DNA of 10,950 nucleotides, from positions 1 through 10,950 of the forward strand of contig CAMOSA010000076.1 in the NCBI GenBank assembly GCA_946624335.1, written 5' to 3'. Under the pieces are notes generated by a model that saw only the letters and a list, made by a program, of their open reading frames with translations, was not told where the DNA came from and did not search any database. Shown in pieces: positions 1 through 4,461 of the stretch (within the stretch, counting starts at the first letter, position 1; every line of letters starts with the position of its first letter). Source of the DNA: an uncultured Prevotellaceae bacterium. GTDB taxonomy: Bacteria > Bacteroidota > Bacteroidia > Bacteroidales > Bacteroidaceae. The position numbers and the translations under genes were made by a program.

Positions 1-55
1 TGTGTTGTTGATTGCAGATTTATCACTATCTCTGCAACCGTCATTAACTTAATGG
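1..55. repeat. Left copy of a 55-bp direct repeat
   Basis: These bases match 3257-3311 exactly by eye. The copy contains a small hairpin with stem TTGCAGA/TCTGCAA at 12-18 and 31-37. It ends inside an AT-rich palindrome. The window begins within the match, so its true left boundary is not visible. With the other copy it brackets about 3.2 kb of repeat-rich debris. Confidence 0.85.
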
Positions 56-67
56 CCATTAAATTAA
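44..67. repeat. AT-rich near-perfect palindrome, copy 1
   Basis: The halves TTAACTTAATGG and CCATTAAATTAA are reverse complements apart from one position. A second copy lies at 1714-1737 (two mismatches) and a half-copy at 3300-3311. The copies sit at junctions between unrelated blocks, so the palindrome could be a recombination or insertion hotspot or a binding site. That role is inferred from position only. Confidence 0.7.
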
Positions 68-83
68 GGCAATGATATAGGAG

Positions 84-290
84 ATGGCTCAAAGTCAGAG
101 AATAAGTCCCGTAGGTACGGTGGATATTAGGCAGGGGTTCTTGAAGTGTCAAGCGTCCTTCGGCCGAGCGTCGCTCACTTCACCCCTGCCTAAATTCCTT
201 CGCCCCTCCAGGGCTTTGTGCCAACTGCTATATTACGCCCTAAGTGATTGCCCTGAGCATACAAGGTTACCGCCCGAAGTGGCCTGACAC
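84..290. repeat. Degenerate dispersed hairpin repeat, not coding
   Basis: The core is a hairpin in which GGCAGGGG (130-137) and TGAAGTG (142-148) pair with CACTTCA (176-182) and CCCCTGCC (183-190). Read on the minus strand it resembles a dispersed repeat I recall from Bacteroidetes and other genomes, with 'GCCCTG(N)AGGGGCG', then a CCCCTGCC-type hairpin, then 'CCTACGGGACT'. An open frame at 84-287 crosses it, but the predicted peptide (rich in Arg, Ser, Leu and Pro) looks like translated repeat. No transposase is nearby. Confidence 0.5.
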
Positions 291-324
291 GGCATAGCGC
301 AGATTGTGCCTCCTGTGAATAAAA

Positions 325-417
325 TGTTGATTTTTGCCTTCATCCTTCACTTTTCCGTATAACCTCCTATTACACAGTTTGTTTATACAAGTGAAGGTAA
401 CGATTTTACCTTCACTT
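325..417. repeat. Left terminal inverted repeat
   Basis: The outer part (325-356) matches the reverse complement of 1204-1234 with a few substitutions and one indel. The inner part (391-417) matches 1143-1169 in reverse complement without mismatch. The inner part is itself a palindrome, GTGAAGGTAA facing TTACCTTCAC around a CGAT-type centre. Confidence 0.7.
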
Positions 418-590
418 TCCTTCACTTTTGTAGGACAAATGTTTCATTTCGATGTAAAAGTTTGAACGAGTGGCTCCCAAAAGTGACACGTTCAGGCAAC
501 GCTTGACCAGCATCTGGCTCAGATACGCTATGCAGCTAAGCCAACCAACCGGAACGATCACTCCCGTATAGTAACCGTAAAAAAAAGTTT

Positions 591-843
591 GATTATCCGC
601 AATCATACCACCAAAGAGACCGCAACGCGGTCTTCGCTCAATAACCGAGGGTACGAGCGTAGCGAGCACCCCCGGATATTGAGCACTATAGAAGCAAGCA
701 CTCTGAAAGAGTGCCCGAACAGCATAATGGGCGACCCCTTCAGGGTCGATGTTCCCCTTTTGTCCCTATCCGGGGGTACTGCGCACCCCCGGTTATTGAG
801 AGAAGACGCTTCCAGCGTCTTGGTGGTACGATTGCGGATAATC
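591..843. repeat. Nested array of short hairpins within a larger inverted repeat
   Basis: The outer arms 591-614 and 820-843 are reverse complements with one mismatch. Inside are, in order: stem 617-623/627-633 (AGACCGC, 3-nt loop); stem 636-652/668-684 (two mismatches); stem 698-704/708-714 (GCACTCT, loop GAA); stem 732-737/743-748 (CGACCC); stem 770-777/785-792 (CCGGGGGT); stem 803-810/814-821 (AAGACGCT, loop TCC). CTCAATAACCG at 637-647 also pairs with 790-800, so one long fold is possible. Open frames on both strands begin with the same residues (MIIRN) because of the symmetry. The layout recalls REP/BIME sequences mobilised by REP-associated (Y1) transposases, but none is encoded here. 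Confidence 0.75.
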
Positions 844-905
844 ATTAAAAAAGTTGGTATGATTTCGCTCTGATTTTTAGTTCATTTTTGTTTTGTGAAG
901 AAGGA

Positions 906-921
906 GTTATGCGGGCATAAC
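906..921. repeat. Short hairpin GTTATGC/GCATAAC
   Basis: A 7-bp perfect stem (906-912 with 915-921) lies just after the hairpin array, in otherwise unassigned sequence of the element-like block. It has no T-run on either side, so it is not an obvious terminator. Confidence 0.4.
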
Positions 922-1034
922 GACTGATGAGCAAAACAAAAAGGGACAAAAAGATGAGCTGGAGGTCTCGCTAACATAAATCGTGCCAAGTTATTATTTA
1001 ACGGTTACTTAAGGCAGCTCCGTGAAGCAGGAAA

Positions 1035-1120
1035 GTAAAACAACTTGTTTTGCTTCATGTCTATTGGTTCATGCCCCCCTCTCGCACCTAACCCTTTCGA
1101 GGTAAAACAACTTGTTTTAC
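1035..1120. repeat. Pair of AACAACTTGTT-centred palindromes
   Basis: GTAAAACAACTTGTTTTAC at 1102-1120 is a perfect 9+1+9 palindrome, and 1035-1053 is the same with one change near the end. The two are 67 bp apart and separated by a C-rich spacer. They could be protein-binding sites or REP-type units. Nothing in the sequence decides this. Confidence 0.6.
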
Positions 1121-1142
1121 TTCTTATCGCGAAGGTGAAGGT

Positions 1143-1234
1143 AAGTGAAGGTAAAATCGTTACCTTCACCTCACTTAACCGATTATACCTGTGTGACTTA
1201 TAGCGAAAAGTGAAGGTAAAGGCAAAAATGAACA
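1143..1234. repeat. Right terminal inverted repeat
   Basis: This is the reverse-complement partner of 325-417. It has a perfect 27-bp inner block at 1143-1169 and an imperfect outer block at 1204-1234. An extra GAAGGTGAAGGTAAG stretch at 1131-1145 adds a third degenerate copy of the GTGAAGGTAA motif. Confidence 0.7.
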
Positions 1235-1509
1235 AATTTTTTTTGGGAAGCACGCATACATACGCAGATCCTTGTCTTGTCATGGCCGTTTCGTCACATC
1301 GTCACACGCTTTCCATACCCTTTGTCACGCCGATAGGTGTTGGTAATCAGTTATATATGGGGTCTTGTGACGATGCGACGGCATTTCCAGTGATTCTCGT
1401 ATGTGAGCGACAAATACAGGATGGCTTGTCAACCCTCTTAGGAGACTTTGACAACCCTCTTAGGAGGGTGCGGCGCCACACTTGGGTGTGTTGGCGAAAG
1501 GACTTGGGT
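1235..1509. other. Gene-free stretch with short repeats
   Basis: I see no convincing gene. An open frame spans 1210-1590, but only its last 25 or so codons resemble protein. The stretch holds an imperfect 13-bp inverted repeat (1294-1306 with 1366-1378). It also holds two small direct repeats that share the same 22-bp step: CAACCCTCTTAGGAG at 1430 and 1452, and ACTTGGGTGTGT at 1480 and 1502. Confidence 0.5.
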
Positions 1510-1590
1510 GTGTCGGCCGCCGGTCAGCGTCTGCAGAAGGTACAGCGCGGCGTGAACATCATCAACGGTAAGGAAGTACTCGTGAAATAG
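1510..1590 (+). pseudogene. 3' scrap of a secreted protein gene (C-terminal sorting tail)
   Basis: The last codons before TAG (1588-1590) encode an AGQRLQKVQRG segment followed by VNIINGKEVLVK. This is the conserved tail of Bacteroidetes type IX secretion cargo (TIGR04183-like: xxxGQRxxxxxxGxxIxNGKKVxxK). Upstream the frame runs into unrelated sequence with no beta-sandwich-like protein, so only the tail survives. Homology to the second copy begins at 1519, in the codons for the AGQR residues. I read it as a relic left by duplication or recombination, not a working gene. Confidence 0.6.
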
Positions 1591-1714
1591 ACACAGGTAA
1601 CTGATTTTATGTCTTGAATTCGTGGATCATTAGTGTCTCGAATTCATGTAAAGAAAGAGCAAAAGGGTTTATCCACGAATTCAAGACATCAATTTCATCA
1701 TCAATTCAAGACAT
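1519..1714 (+). repeat. 196-bp direct repeat, copy 1
   Basis: It matches 2151-2346 at a constant offset of 632 bp with only a few substitutions, all in the coding part. The repeat spans the end of a sorting-tail reading frame, its TAG stop, and about 124 bp of 3' flank containing a 19-bp inverted repeat. Divergence is abrupt at both ends. Confidence 0.9.
1609..1689. repeat. 19-bp perfect inverted repeat after the sorting-tail stop codon
   Basis: ATGTCTTGAATTCGTGGAT (1609-1627) is exactly reverse-complementary to 1671-1689, with a 43-nt spacer. A third ATTCAAGACAT unit lies at 1704-1714, and a related TGTCTCGAATTCATG sits in the spacer. The same structure recurs at 2241-2321. No T-run follows the stem, so a simple intrinsic terminator is unlikely. 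GAATTCGTG-type strings are a recurrent intergenic repeat in Bacteroidales, as far as I recall. Confidence 0.8.
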
Positions 1715-1737
1715 TAACTTAATGGTCATTAAATTAA
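1714..1737. repeat. AT-rich palindrome, copy 2
   Basis: Nearly the same 24 bp as at 44-67, with one base changed at the centre (GGTC instead of GGCC). It begins exactly where the 196-bp repeat ends and stands 12 bp before the start codon of the ATPase remnant. Confidence 0.7.
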
Positions 1738-1749
1738 TTGCTGTTAAAG

Positions 1750-1902
1750 ATGAAATTCTACGATCGAGAAAAGGAGTTGAATATCCTCCTGACGAATTGG
1801 GAGCAGACGACAGAGCGCGGACGGATGACGGTGCTCCTGAAAGGCGAGAACGGCAAGACTGGCCAAATCACGCTGACTCTGCAGACAGTGATACGGAACT
1901 GA
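1750..1902 (+). pseudogene. 5' remnant of an AAA-type ATPase gene
   Basis: The frame opens with MKFYDREKELNILL and continues TNWEQTTERGRMTVLLKG. This matches the start of the common prokaryotic ATPase family (PF01637/COG1672 type), whose members begin MKFYDRExEL and reach a GRRRxGKT P-loop about 30 residues in. Here the P-loop position reads KGENGKTGQ, with the first glycine of the motif displaced and a residue missing. The frame stops after 50 codons, whereas intact members have several hundred. The gene is therefore broken close to its P-loop and runs into an unrelated surface-protein fragment. Start chosen at 1750 because MKFYDRE is the usual N-terminus. A functional short peptide is unlikely. 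Confidence 0.6.
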
Positions 1903-2222
1903 GTGGCAATAAACTCGTTGGCACATTGGCTCCTACCTACTTGGCAGAAGAGACAGCCTACGGCCTCAGTGGCAACCAGTTCTTCCTCAACAATGCAGGT
2001 ACGATTAATACCAATAGAGCTTATCTGCCTGCAAGTGAGTTGAGCACTGGCGGTAACGTAAAAGCTCTCACTTTCATCTTCGAGACGGTCGATGGCATCA
2101 AGACCGTTGAGCAAGTCAGCGCAGAGGAGGCTGCAGAGATCTTCAACCTCGCCGGTCAGCGTCTGCAGAAGGCACAGCGTGGCGTGAACATCATCAACGG
2201 TAAGAAAGTACTCGTGAAATAG
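1890..2222 (+). pseudogene. 3' remnant of a surface/secreted protein gene with sorting tail
   Basis: About 110 codons in a continuous frame read like the end of a Prevotella-type surface protein: GTLAPTYLAEETAYGLSGNQ, a stretch with NNAGTINTNRAYLP, then VKALTFIFETVDGIKTVEQ, and finally AGQRLQKAQRG and VNIINGKKVLVK before TAG. The last block is the T9SS C-terminal sorting-signal style. The 'NRAYLP' plus 'ALTFxFE' pairing is frequent at the ends of large leucine-rich-repeat or adhesin-like proteins of this group (from memory). The open frame extends left to 1614, but that part overlaps the ATPase remnant and the repeat and is not protein-like. No signal peptide or start belongs to it. Confidence 0.65.
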
Positions 2223-2346
2223 ACACAGGTAACTGATTTTATGTCTTGAATTCGTGGATCATTAGTGTCTCGAATTCATGTAAAGAAAGAGCAAAAGGGT
2301 TTATCCACGAATTCAAGACATCAATTTCATCATCAATTCAAGACAT
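2151..2346 (+). repeat. 196-bp direct repeat, copy 2
   Basis: Partner of 1519-1714. Here the repeat is in frame with a longer surface-protein remnant, so this is likely the parental copy. It contains the same 19-bp inverted repeat (2241-2259 with 2303-2321). Downstream it runs into the small gene at 2370 instead of the AT-rich palindrome. Confidence 0.9.
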
Positions 2347-2369
2347 AAATTTAATCAATGTTTACGACA

Positions 2370-2555
2370 ATGAAAACGACATATATTATTCCGACATTGA
2401 TGGCGACCGAGCTCGCCCAATGTCTCCCCATCGCCAACTCCGATCCTAACGTCAATATGGGTCAAGGCAAGAAAGATGCTGGTTCATTTGAAGTCAAGGG
2501 TCAGGGCAACAATCGTGGCGACTACGATGTCTGGTCTGACGACTGGAGCAAGTGA
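2370..2555 (+). CDS. Small hypothetical protein, 61 aa, 'MKxTYIxP' type
   Basis: The protein begins MKTTYIIPTL, has a short hydrophobic stretch to about residue 20, a polar glycine- and asparagine-rich middle, and an acidic-aromatic end DVWSDDWSK. Small proteins of this plan (MKKTYIxP... ending in WDxDW-like motifs) are numerous in Prevotella and Bacteroides and have no assigned function that I know of. I chose ATG 2370 over an upstream in-frame ATG at 2358 because family members start directly with MKxTYI. It lies 24 bp after the second 196-bp repeat. No clear promoter box is visible immediately upstream, so transcription could come through the repeat. It could be an exported or modified small peptide, but the sequence does not show which. 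Confidence 0.65.
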   Translation: MKTTYIIPTLMATELAQCLPIANSDPNVNMGQGKKDAGSFEVKGQGNNRGDYDVWSDDWSK

Positions 2556-2660
2556 TTGATGGAAGATGTATGATGGAAGATGGATGATGTAAGAAGGCTG
2601 ATGGCTGTAGTTCGACAGGCTCAGCATGACAAGCTTGGAACCTGAACCATCAACATCTAC
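2556..2660. other. Intergenic stretch with degenerate short repeats
   Basis: 2556-2600 is a run of degenerate GATGGAAGATG / GATGATG units. It is followed by GTAGTTCGACAGGCTCAGCATG, split here as GTAGTTCGAC and AGGCTCAGCATG, near 2606-2628, which resembles a dispersed 'TTCGACAxGCTCAGCATGAC' intergenic repeat I recall from many bacterial genomes. No gene is visible. Confidence 0.4.
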
Positions 2661-2672
2661 AGTACTATAGTG

Positions 2673-2706
2673 ACAGCAGTTGCAACACACGCGTTGCAGC
2701 TGCTGT
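2673..2706 (+). terminator. Hairpin, possible terminator of the 61-aa gene
   Basis: ACAGCAGTTGCAAC (2673-2686) pairs with 2693-2706 with one G-T wobble and a 6-nt loop ACACGC. Only TTGGTT follows, so the U-tract is weak. The hairpin resembles the much stronger one at 3045-3082 in sequence and in its ACTATAG(T/C)GACAGCAG lead-in. Confidence 0.45.
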
Positions 2707-2764
2707 TTGGTTAACACACACTTACCACTTACCCTCGTTGATCATCACTTTTTTACGATTTTTT

Positions 2765-2795
2765 TTTGCAGAATGACTATTTCACCTTATCTTTG
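2765..2795 (+). promoter_or_regulatory. Bacteroidetes-type promoter for the 45-aa gene
   Basis: TTTG at 2765-2768 is followed after 19 nt by TATCTTTG at 2788-2795. This fits the Bacteroidetes housekeeping consensus (TTTG, about 19-21 nt, TAnnTTTG). The expected start of transcription is near 2800-2803, giving a leader of about 22 nt before ATG 2824. Confidence 0.75.
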
Positions 2796-2823
2796 CAGCG
2801 CAAAAACAAACAATAGATAGACT

Positions 2824-2961
2824 ATGGATATTAGGAAAGTAACATACGAAGAGGCTCTTGCACGCTTCAAGCACTCGTTAGAAGTGAAGCGAGCCGCAGA
2901 AAAAAGGATTGCTGAAGAGTGGGCTCGCAGGGGGCTTACAGGAACCATTGTCTCACTATGA
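2824..2961 (+). CDS. Small protein, 45 aa, helical and charged
   Basis: The frame encodes MDIRKVTYEEALARFKHS, then LEVKRAAEKRIAEEWARRG, then LTGTIVSL and TGA. From about residue 8 to 37 it is alanine-, glutamate- and arginine/lysine-rich with a helix-like spacing of hydrophobics. A short hydrophobic tail follows. There is no signal peptide or membrane segment. Three things support it as a real gene: a good Bacteroidetes promoter ending 28 bp upstream, a strong intrinsic terminator 83 bp downstream, and protein-like codon use in an otherwise gene-free stretch. I recall loosely similar 'YEEAL...' small proteins in Bacteroidales but cannot name a family. Function unknown. Confidence 0.6.
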   Translation: MDIRKVTYEEALARFKHSLEVKRAAEKRIAEEWARRGLTGTIVSL

Positions 2962-3044
2962 TACAGCTATCGCTTGACGCTATTAATGAGCATTCTCAGT
3001 AAGCATCCGATAAACTACAGGTAGTAATACCTATATACTATAGC

Positions 3045-3088
3045 GACAGCAGCTACAGTCATTTTCGACTGTAGCTGCTGTCATTTTT
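3045..3088 (+). terminator. Strong intrinsic terminator
   Basis: A perfect 16-bp stem, GACAGCAGCTACAGTC (3045-3060) with 3067-3082, has a 6-nt loop ATTTTC and is followed by ATTTTT. It faces the plus direction and would end transcription of the 45-aa gene. The lead-in ACTATAGCGACAGCAG echoes the hairpin at 2673. Confidence 0.85.
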
Positions 3089-3106
3089 AGTTGCACCCAT
3101 ATTATG

Positions 3107-3238
3107 TCATGCATTCTTGGTCATGACAGATTCCGGATGTTTTAGTTTCCACTTGTGTGGCAGCATCCCGATAAGTTCATCGTGTGATGCTTTGGTGTGA
3201 TACGGCATCTGGCTGATGATGTGTATTCCTACGAAGGC
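3107..3238 (-). pseudogene. Probable 3' remnant of an IS66-type transposase
   Basis: A 43-codon open stretch on the minus strand ends at a TGA at 3107-3109. It reads AFVGIHIISQMPYHTKASHD, then ELIGMLPHKWKLKHPES, then VMTKNA. The 'DEL...LLPHxWK' pattern recalls the C-terminal helical tail of IS66 transposases (IS66_C), which closes those proteins. An in-frame TAA at 3239-3241 cuts it off upstream, and nothing else of the transposase is visible. If the family guess is wrong it may simply be chance. An alternative start at 3208 (MPYHTK) would give 33 aa. Confidence 0.35.
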
Positions 3239-3256
3239 TTACCTTTTTTCTTGATT

Positions 3257-3311
3257 TGTGTTGTTGATTGCAGATTTATCACTATCTCTGCAACCGTCAT
3301 TAACTTAATGG
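3257..3311. repeat. Right copy of the 55-bp direct repeat
   Basis: Identical by eye to 1-55. It includes the TTGCAGA/TCTGCAA hairpin (3268-3274 with 3287-3293), which lies 34-59 bp beyond the hisB stop on the minus strand and might serve as a weak operon end, though no T-run follows. It ends in a half-copy of the AT-rich palindrome (3300-3311). Composition changes sharply just to its right. Confidence 0.85.
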
Positions 3312-3326
3312 TCGATGCCCACCTTA

Positions 3327-4397
3327 TTATAATACACCTTTGCTGGAGGGCAGTCGCATATGGTGGACGTCGCGTCGAACGGCCATGCGTATGGCTCTTG
3401 CCAGCGCCTTGAAGATGCCTTCGATCTTGTGGTGCTCGTTGGTGCCTTCGGCCTTGATGTTGAGGTTCATGCGTGCGGCGTCGGAGAAGCTCTTGAAGAA
3501 ATGGAGGAACATCTCGGTCGGCATCTCGCCGATCTTCTCGCGCTGGAACTGTGCGTCCCACACGAGCCACGGCCGTCCGCCGAAGTCGATGGCTACGGAG
3601 CACAGACAGTCGTCCATGGGCAGGGTGTAGGTGGCCGCACCGTAGCGTTCGATGCCCCGCTTGTCGGTGAGGGCTTTCAGCAGTGCTTCGCCCAGTGCGA
3701 GGGCGGTGTCCTCGATGGTGTGGTGCTCGTCGACGTGGAGGTCGCCGCTGACGTGTATGTCGAGATCGATGGCTCCGTGACGTGCTATCTGCTCGAGCAT
3801 GTGATCGAAGAATCCGAGGCCGGTGGCGATGGTGCTGCGTCCTGTGCCGTCGAGGTCGAGGGTCACGGCGATGTCGGTCTCCTTGGTGGTGCGCTGCACC
3901 GTGGCGCGTCGTGGTCCGGCATAGACGATCTCGGCAATCCTCGTCCAGTCCATGCCGTCGCCGATGATGAGGGCCTGGCAGCCGAGGTTGGCTGCCAGCT
4001 GGGCATCCGTGGCGCGGTCGCCGATGACGTAGCTGTGGTCCATGTCGCAGCTGCTGTCGAGGTAGGCGCCGAGCATGGCTGTGCCGGGCTTGCGTGTCGG
4101 CAGGTTGTCCTCGGGGAAGCTGCGGTCGATGAGGATGTCGTCGAAGGTGACGCCTTCGCCCTCGAGGATCTCGAGCATGAGGTTATGCGTCGGCCAGAAG
4201 TCGGCCTCGGGGTAGGAGGCCGTGCCGAGGCCGTCCTGGTTGGAGACCATGACGAAGCGGTAGTCGGTGTGCTGGCGCAGGAAACGCAGGGCGCTGATGA
4301 CGCCGGGCAGGAAGTGGAACTTATCGAACGAGTCGATCTGTTCGTCGGCAGGCTCGCGGAGGATGGTGCCGTCGCGGTCGATGAACAAAGCTTTCAT
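3327..4397 (-). CDS. hisB: Bifunctional histidinol-phosphatase / imidazoleglycerol-phosphate dehydratase
   Basis: HisB removes water from imidazoleglycerol phosphate (step 6) and dephosphorylates histidinol phosphate (step 8) in the cytoplasm. The 356-aa product is close to the 355 aa of E. coli HisB. Residues 1-160 are a HAD phosphatase: catalytic DRDGT at 7-11, SNQDGLGT at 52-59 and IGDRATD at 125-131. Residues about 165-356 are the dehydratase: RTTKETDI, the metal-binding DEHHTIED at 223-230, EHHKIE at 321-326, and the family ending LPSSKGVL. The usual zinc-binding Cys/His loop of the phosphatase is missing: the site reads RSFPEDNLPTRKP at 92-104 with no Cys or His. Three extra residues precede LPMDD near 256-262. 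Last gene of the visible his cluster, 64 nt after hisC. Start at MKALFIDRDGT fits homologs. Confidence 0.97.
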   Translation of the reverse strand: MKALFIDRDGTILREPADEQIDSFDKFHFLPGVISALRFLRQHTDYRFVMVSNQDGLGTASYPEADFWPTHNLMLEILEGEGVTFDDILIDRSFPEDNLPTRKPGTAMLGAYLDSSCDMDHSYVIGDRATDAQLAANLGCQALIIGDGMDWTRIAEIVYAGPRRATVQRTTKETDIAVTLDLDGTGRSTIATGLGFFDHMLEQIARHGAIDLDIHVSGDLHVDEHHTIEDTALALGEALLKALTDKRGIERYGAATYTLPMDDCLCSVAIDFGGRPWLVWDAQFQREKIGEMPTEMFLHFFKSFSDAARMNLNIKAEGTNEHHKIEGIFKALARAIRMAVRRDVHHMRLPSSKGVL

Positions 4398-4423
4398 GAG
4401 TGGTTTAACGATAGATATGTAAT

Positions 4424-4453
4424 GCCCTTGTTTAGAGCGTCCTAAACAAGGGC
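4424..4453. other. Perfect hairpin in the hisC-hisB gap
   Basis: GCCCTTGTTTAG (4424-4435) pairs exactly with 4442-4453 around a 6-nt loop AGCGTC. It fills the middle of the only sizeable gap (64 nt) inside the his cluster. No T-run follows on either strand, so it is more likely an mRNA-processing or stability element, or a partial attenuator, than a full terminator. The role is inferred. Confidence 0.7.
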
Positions 4454-4461
4454 TGTTGATG

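Larger units (their letters stand above)
325..1234. mobile_element. Non-autonomous element-like block with complementary ends
   Basis: The left end (325-417) and right end (1143-1234) are reverse complements over two blocks. The outer block has TGTTSATTTTTGCCTT followed by CCTTCACTTTTC. The inner block is a perfect 27-bp match. Between the ends I find no credible protein: the open frames at 412-669, 589-873, 603-845 and 1005-1283 are by-products of palindromes. The centre carries a hairpin array (591-843) and two AACAACTTGTT-centred palindromes (1035-1120). I see no clear target-site duplication at either edge, so boundaries are approximate. It could be a MITE-like relic or a BIME-like repeat cluster that grew by recombination. 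Confidence 0.45.

Noticed and set aside
589..873. Two opposing open frames with the same N-terminal residues in the hairpin array
   Set aside because: The shared peptide start arises from the 24-bp inverted repeat; neither frame has protein-like content beyond translated palindromes.
1609..1689. Intrinsic terminator after the sorting-tail stop
   Set aside because: The stem is perfect, but the 43-nt loop and lack of a T-run argue against a standard terminator.
3360..4445. 361-codon open frame on the plus strand, antisense to hisB
   Set aside because: hisB on the other strand has full catalytic motifs. The antisense product is Val/Asp/Glu/Gly-rich with no family signature, as expected opposite GC-rich coding DNA.
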